Assembly: GCF_009659625.1 (NCBI RefSeq)
Contig: NZ_VOIW01000009.1
Span: forward strand, 124,001-188,000
DNA length: 64,000 nt
Reading direction: 5' to 3'
Origin: Pseudomonas haemolytica
GTDB lineage: Bacteria; Pseudomonadota; Gammaproteobacteria; Pseudomonadales; Pseudomonadaceae
The notes below the pieces were generated by a model. That model saw nothing but the letters and a program-made list of their open reading frames with translations. It was not told where the DNA came from and ran no database searches. Positions 60,104 to 64,000 of the stretch are shown here, piece after piece. Each line of letters starts with the position of its first letter. Within the stretch, counting starts at the first letter, position 1. The translations under genes were made by a program, and so were the position numbers.

Positions 60104-61450
60104 TCACACCGCTGGAAAATGGATTCTAAAAGCCGCGCCGCCCAAGGCGGAGTCACCCAAGGTCAGCTGCGCGTTGTAGCTTTCGATAATGTCCTTGACC
60201 ACCGCTAGCCCGATTCCCTGCCCCGGGTGCTGACGATCAAGCCGTTCGCCGCGTTGCAGAATCCGTGCACGCTGGTCCGGTGGCACGCCGGGGCCGTCGT
60301 CTTCGATACACAGTTCAATGCCATCCAGGTTTTCCACCAGGCTGATACGCACTTGGCGCAGGCAAAGGCGATAGGCGTTTTCCAGCAGGTTGCCGAGCAT
60401 TTCGAGCAGCGCGCCCTTTTCGATGGGTACATCGCACGCCTCTGGCAGGTCAAAGGTCACAGTGACGCGCTTATCGCGGTAAACCTTTTCCAACGTGTCG
60501 CACAGGCTTTGCACCACTGGCTCCAGACGCACCTGATGGCGCACCAGTCCACTTTTACGCAGGCTGGCGCGCTGCAATTGGTAGCCGATCTGCTGGCTCA
60601 TACGCTCTATCTGCGATTGCAGCACCCACGCCTGGCCACGGTCTTCGTGGCGCTGGGCCATGTCTTCGCTCACACCCTGCAAGACCGCCAGCGGGGTTTT
60701 CAGGCTGTGAGCCAAGTCGTCGAGGGAGTCGCGATAGCGCGCACGCTGCTCGCGCTCGCTGTGCAGCAAACGGTTGAGGGAGCCCGTCAGGCGCAGCAGT
60801 TCGCGGGGATGTTCTTCGCTGAGGCTCTCGCGGGTGCCGCCCTCGATCTGGTCGAGCTCCTGGCTCAGGCGTCGCAGGGCTTGCAGGCCCCAGGTCAGGC
60901 CCAGCCATAGCAGCGTCAGCAACACCAGCAAAGCCGCACCGAACCCGAGGTAGAGGTTCTCGCGCAAGCCTTCGAGGGTCAGTTGGTATTCGCGCACCGG
61001 CTGCAGGGCGACGATGCTGAAGGCCGCGCTCTTGCCACCGAGCAGCCTGACCTCGACGTCATACACGAAGAATTCCTGGCCATTGGCTTCGCGGATACGC
61101 GCAAATTCGTTGCCGCGCCCGTCGTAGCGCGGTTTGTAGTTGATGTTTTCTTCCTGGGTCGCCCGCGAACGCCACACCAAGTGGCCCTCGCGGTCGTAGA
61201 TGTAGCCCAGCAGCCGACTGTCGGTGAGGTTGAAACGCTCATCGGGCAGCTGCGCCGGCATCAGCAGGCGGTTATTTTCGACCCGTGCTGCGGAGATCAG
61301 GGTCGTCACGTCCGACGCCAGGCGCTGCTCGATGGAATCCTGCAGCGCCAGGCTGAAAGCCCCTTGCATGGCGGGCAACAAGCCGAGCATAAACAGCACG
61401 GCCAGGGTGGCGGCCGCCAGCATCAAGCGCACACGTAGCGAGCGAATCAA
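60104..61450 (-). CDS. phoQ: Sensor histidine kinase PhoQ
   Basis: Kinase of 448 aa: two membrane helices (residues about 8-30 and 168-190) around a periplasmic sensor, HAMP, H-box DLAHSLKTPLAVLQG, N-box LGNLLENAYRLC, and G-boxes DDGPGVPPDQ, GQGIGLAVV. Senses low Mg and cationic peptides. Its ATG overlaps the phoP stop (ATGA 61447-61450). Confidence 0.92.
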   Translation of the reverse strand: MIRSLRVRLMLAAATLAVLFMLGLLPAMQGAFSLALQDSIEQRLASDVTTLISAARVENNRLLMPAQLPDERFNLTDSRLLGYIYDREGHLVWRSRATQEENINYKPRYDGRGNEFARIREANGQEFFVYDVEVRLLGGKSAAFSIVALQPVREYQLTLEGLRENLYLGFGAALLVLLTLLWLGLTWGLQALRRLSQELDQIEGGTRESLSEEHPRELLRLTGSLNRLLHSEREQRARYRDSLDDLAHSLKTPLAVLQGVSEDMAQRHEDRGQAWVLQSQIERMSQQIGYQLQRASLRKSGLVRHQVRLEPVVQSLCDTLEKVYRDKRVTVTFDLPEACDVPIEKGALLEMLGNLLENAYRLCLRQVRISLVENLDGIELCIEDDGPGVPPDQRARILQRGERLDRQHPGQGIGLAVVKDIIESYNAQLTLGDSALGGAAFRIHFPAV

Positions 61451-62124
61451 CGGCAGCGCTCATTGAACAGGTACCCCAGGCCGCGCACGGTATCGATGGG
61501 CTTGAACCCGGCCGGGCCTTCCAGCTTGCGGCGCAGGCGGCCGACCAGCACTTCGATGACGTTCGGATCGCGCTCGTCGTCGTCCGGGTAGAGCTGCTCC
61601 ATCAAACGATCCTTGGCCACCACTTGCTGGTGATGCCGCATCAAGTATTCGAGGATCCGATACTCATAGGCGGTCAGCGCCAACGGCTGTTCATCGAGAG
61701 AGGCTTGCTTGCGATTGAGGTCAAGCAGCAAGGGCCCTGCGACGATGGTGGATTGGGTAAAGCCACTGGAGCGGCGCAGCAAGGCGTTCATCCGCGCCTC
61801 CAGCTCTTCGAACTGGAATGGTTTGACCACGTAGTCGTCGGCACCGGCCGCCAGCCCTTCGACCTTGTCTTGCCAATTGCCGCGGGCGGTCAGGATCAGA
61901 ATCGGGAAGGTCTTGGCCTGGGTGCGCAGTTGGCGGATCAGGTCCAGGCCGCCCATACCGGGCAGGCCCAGGTCGATAATCGCCAGGTCATGGTTGAACT
62001 GGCCTGTCTGGTACAGGGCTTCTTCGGCATTGGCCACGGCTTCGACCACATGCCCGCTGTCGGTCAGGCGGGTAAACAGGTGATGGCGCAACAGCGCCTC
62101 ATCTTCCACCACCAGCAATTTCAT
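61447..62124 (-). CDS. phoP: Response regulator PhoP
   Basis: OmpR-type regulator of 225 aa, nearly colinear with P. aeruginosa PhoP: phosphoacceptor Asp in IIDLGLPGMGG, LTARGNWQDKVEGLAAGADD, winged helix with DPNVIEVLVGRLRRKLEG and DTVRGLGYLF. Start at MKLLVVEDEALLRHH behind GGAGAG. Follows the small periplasmic gene by 18 bp; promoter with PhoP boxes upstream of that gene. Confidence 0.96.
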   Translation of the reverse strand: MKLLVVEDEALLRHHLFTRLTDSGHVVEAVANAEEALYQTGQFNHDLAIIDLGLPGMGGLDLIRQLRTQAKTFPILILTARGNWQDKVEGLAAGADDYVVKPFQFEELEARMNALLRRSSGFTQSTIVAGPLLLDLNRKQASLDEQPLALTAYEYRILEYLMRHHQQVVAKDRLMEQLYPDDDERDPNVIEVLVGRLRRKLEGPAGFKPIDTVRGLGYLFNERCR

Positions 62125-62142
62125 AAGGCTCTCCAAGGCAAT

Positions 62143-62451
62143 TCAACTATCCGACCGAGGGATATCATAGCGGCCCTGCAAGTCTTGCGGGCGCACTTTA
62201 ATGCCATTGTACTGGCCCGTGAGGTGCGCGTAGCCACTGCGATAGTCGGGTTGCGCGGTGGCAACGCCCAGGGCCTGGCCCCAGGGCGCGGCCTGGGTAC
62301 CGGCGTCCTCGAAGCTGACACGGTGGATCAGGTTGCTGGATTTCTTGGTTTTCTGGCTGCCAAATGCCGCAAAGGCGCCATCAGAGGCTTGCACGCCGGC
62401 GGTTGCGCCGAGCATGGTCAACGCCAACATCAGCTTCTTGATCGCAGTCAT
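62143..62451 (-). CDS. Small periplasmic protein preceding phoPQ
   Basis: Protein of 102 aa: signal peptide (MTAIKKLMLALTMLGATAGVQA), then a soluble part without recognised domain (HRVSFEDAGTQAAPWGQALG, GQYNGIKVRPQDLQGRYDIP). In P. aeruginosa oprH occupies this place; this gene is not an OprH barrel. PhoP boxes 55-90 bp upstream make it the leading gene of the phoPQ operon. Confidence 0.75.
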   Translation of the reverse strand: MTAIKKLMLALTMLGATAGVQASDGAFAAFGSQKTKKSSNLIHRVSFEDAGTQAAPWGQALGVATAQPDYRSGYAHLTGQYNGIKVRPQDLQGRYDIPRSDS

Positions 62452-62487
62452 GGTGGTTACCTCATACGCGTTTAGGCTGTGAGGCCC

Positions 62488-62543
62488 AGACTACGCAGGC
62501 GCCCCTGAACTCCCCCTGAACGGGCTCTGAACCACACCTGAAC
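62488..62543 (-). promoter_or_regulatory. Tandem PhoP boxes and promoter
   Basis: Four GTTCAG half-sites on the - strand at 62538-62543, 62527-62532, 62516-62521 and 62505-62510, each spaced by exactly 5 bp (11-bp period). A -10-like TAGTCT at 62488-62493 lies 11 bp after the last, the normal PhoP arrangement. Confidence 0.85.
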
Positions 62544-62589
62544 CGCGCCGGGCTATCCACTGGCGCGCCAACTCGGCAAAATACCGCGC

Positions 62590-63306
62590 ATGACGCCTCT
62601 ACCCGCTTGCTGTACCCCACTCGATGCCCGTTGGCCGCTGCCTGTTCCCTTGCCGGGCACGGTGTTTTTGAGCACGCGATTCGACCCGGCCTTATTGAGC
62701 CCCGAGGATTTCCAGCGCAGCGCCGTCCCCCCGCCGGCGAGCATCCAGCGCTCGGTGGCCAAGCGCCAGGCGGAGTTTCTCGCTGGCCGCCTGTGCGCCC
62801 GCGAAGCGCTGCAACGCTTGGATAACCTCGACTGCATCCCGGCCATCGGTGAGGACCGCGCACCGATCTGGCCGGGGCATATCAGTGGCTCCATCACCCA
62901 TAGCACCGGGCATGCCGCGGCCATTGTCGGGCACAAGACGCATTGGCGCGGGCTGGGGATGGACCAGGAAAACCTGCTGACACTGGAGCGGGCGGAACGC
63001 CTGGCCGGTGAAATTCTGACGGTGGATGAGTTGCAGCGCATGGCGGCAATACCGCGTGAGCATCACGGGCTGCTGGTGACACTGACGTTTTCGGTGAAGG
63101 AGAGTCTGTTCAAGGCGCTCTACCCGATTGTGCACAAGCGCTTTTATTTTGAGCATGCCGAGTTGCTGGAGTGGTCGCAGGCTGGGCGTGTGCGGCTGCG
63201 GTTGCTGACAGACCTGTCCAGCGAGTGGTGTCATGGCAAGGAGTTGGAGGGGCAGTTTGTGGTGCAGGGGGAGCAGTTGTTGAGCCTGGTGGCCATCGGC
63301 GCTTGA
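62590..63306 (+). CDS. 4'-phosphopantetheinyl transferase (EntD/PcpS type)
   Basis: Protein of 238 aa that activates carrier proteins by adding phosphopantetheine. Motifs: ISGSITHSTGHAAAIVG, the Mg-binding Asp in GLGMDQENL (GID variant), and FSVKESLFKALYP with catalytic Lys/Glu. Pseudomonads often have this as the single broad enzyme serving AcpP and siderophore synthetases. Divergent from the phoPQ operon. Confidence 0.92.
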   Translation: MTPLPACCTPLDARWPLPVPLPGTVFLSTRFDPALLSPEDFQRSAVPPPASIQRSVAKRQAEFLAGRLCAREALQRLDNLDCIPAIGEDRAPIWPGHISGSITHSTGHAAAIVGHKTHWRGLGMDQENLLTLERAERLAGEILTVDELQRMAAIPREHHGLLVTLTFSVKESLFKALYPIVHKRFYFEHAELLEWSQAGRVRLRLLTDLSSEWCHGKELEGQFVVQGEQLLSLVAIGA

Positions 63307-63313
63307 TTGACCA

Positions 63314-64000
63314 CTATTGGGGCTTCTCTTGATCCCTCGGCCAACTCAGGCTGAAACACGCCCCGCCCAGGTTGTTGCTCTTGCTGATCAACGCCCGCCC
63401 ACCGTGCCAATAGATAATCCGCCGCACAATCGACAAGCCCAGGCCATGCCCGCCCGAGGCACGAGTGCGGCTGTCGTCCAGACGCAGGAATGGCGTGAAG
63501 ATTCGCTCCCAGGCACTTTCCGGCACGCCGGGGCCATCATCTTCCACATCGATGCGGCAGCGCACCTGGCCCACCTGATAACTGATCAGTACTTGGCCCT
63601 TGGCGTGCCGCATGGCGTTACTCACCAGGTTTTGCAGCGCACGGTGCAGGTAGCGCGGCTCAGCGTCGACCCAGGCATCATCCCAATGGGTCGATGACAG
63701 GCAAATACCGCGGGTGACGGTGACCTGCGGGCGCAGTGGCGACAGTTCGCCTATCACCTGGTCGAGCAAGGCATCGAGATCCACTCGCTGGAAATTCAGC
63801 TCCGGGGCGCCCTGCTCCAGGCGCGCATAGGTGAGCATTTCGTCCACCAGGCCATCGAGGTCCTGAATATCGCCGTCCATGCCTTCCAGGTATTTACGCC
63901 GGGCTTCGGGGCTGGCAGCGTCGCCGAGCATCTCCAAGCCAAACCGCAGGCGCGCTACCGGTGTGCGCAGCTCGTGGGACACCGCGCGCACCAGCTCGCG
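63314..64000 (-). CDS. Sensor histidine kinase, C-terminal part (RstB/BfmS-like)
   Basis: The 5' part is beyond the window. Visible: H-box VSHELRTPVARLRFGLEML, N-box LHRALQNLVSNAMRHA, G-boxes DDGPGVPE and GHGLGLSIVRRI. Pattern is closest to RstB/BfmS kinases. Ends 7 bp from the convergent phosphopantetheinyl transferase. Signal and partner regulator are outside the window. Confidence 0.85.
   Translation of the reverse strand, partial: RELVRAVSHELRTPVARLRFGLEMLGDAASPEARRKYLEGMDGDIQDLDGLVDEMLTYARLEQGAPELNFQRVDLDALLDQVIGELSPLRPQVTVTRGICLSSTHWDDAWVDAEPRYLHRALQNLVSNAMRHAKGQVLISYQVGQVRCRIDVEDDGPGVPESAWERIFTPFLRLDDSRTRASGGHGLGLSIVRRIIYWHGGRALISKSNNLGGACFSLSWPRDQEKPQ

Overview
This window reads as chromosome from a fluorescent pseudomonad, most likely the Pseudomonas fluorescens subgroup. 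The block from etfBA and the ETF dehydrogenase, through a tetR gene, tatD, holB, tmk, mltG, pabC, fabF, acpP, fabG, fabD, plsX, rpmF, yceD, maf, sppA, a HAD phosphatase and rluC, to rne follows the order I know from P. aeruginosa PA2951-PA2976. Between genes lie REP/REPIN hairpins of three sequence types like those described in P. fluorescens SBW25. I see no rRNA, tRNA, CRISPR array, prophage or insertion sequence.

Layout. 1-6.2 kb: plsC-type acyltransferase, CorA-family channel, glutamine amidotransferase, and a two-gene beta-oxidation operon (thiolase plus multifunctional hydratase/dehydrogenase). 6.5-11.2 kb: a 31-residue small ORF, a c-type cytochrome, then a transglutaminase / alpha-E / circularly permuted ATP-grasp operon and a likely small RNA. 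11.3-17.5 kb: RraB-like protein, small conserved proteins, a START-domain protein, a MocR regulator, two DUF4398 lipoproteins and a periplasmic solute-binding protein. 17.6-21.5 kb: electron transfer flavoprotein and its quinone oxidoreductase, with a strong PsrA-type operator and promoter. 21.6-29.1 kb: AraC regulator and zinc alcohol dehydrogenase, IclR regulator, araFGH importer and an SDR dehydrogenase, which together suggest oxidative L-arabinose use. 29.3-30.7 kb: acetyltransferase and small proteins. 30.7-34.9 kb: an operon of GntR regulator, ADP-ribosylglycohydrolase-family enzyme, NCS1 permease and PfkB kinase. It resembles E. coli yegTUVW, and its substrate is unknown to me. 35-38 kb: DUF1285, DUF4823 lipoprotein, moaA, tetR. 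38.3-52 kb: the sRNA rgsA, then the conserved fatty-acid/cell-envelope block. 51.7-55.6 kb: rne with a leader of about 700 nt. 55.7-60.1 kb: molybdenum-enzyme maturation pair, dctA with a sigma-54 promoter, AraC regulator. 60.1-64 kb: phoQ, phoP and a small periplasmic protein behind four tandem PhoP half-sites, a phosphopantetheinyl transferase, and a sensor kinase cut by the window end.

Themes. Fatty-acid metabolism recurs: beta-oxidation genes, ETF and its dehydrogenase, the fab cluster, plsX, plsC and the phosphopantetheinyl transferase. RNA turnover also recurs: rne with its long leader, an RraB-like RNase E inhibitor, rgsA and another candidate sRNA. The best leads for something not well described are the GntR/ARH/NCS1/PfkB operon, the ATP-grasp/alpha-E/transglutaminase operon, the orphan-terminator RNA near 11.1 kb, and several unexplained perfect palindromes in promoter regions. 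pilZ is absent from its usual place between holB and tatD. No searches or folding programs were run; family names come from recognising motifs and overall sequence.
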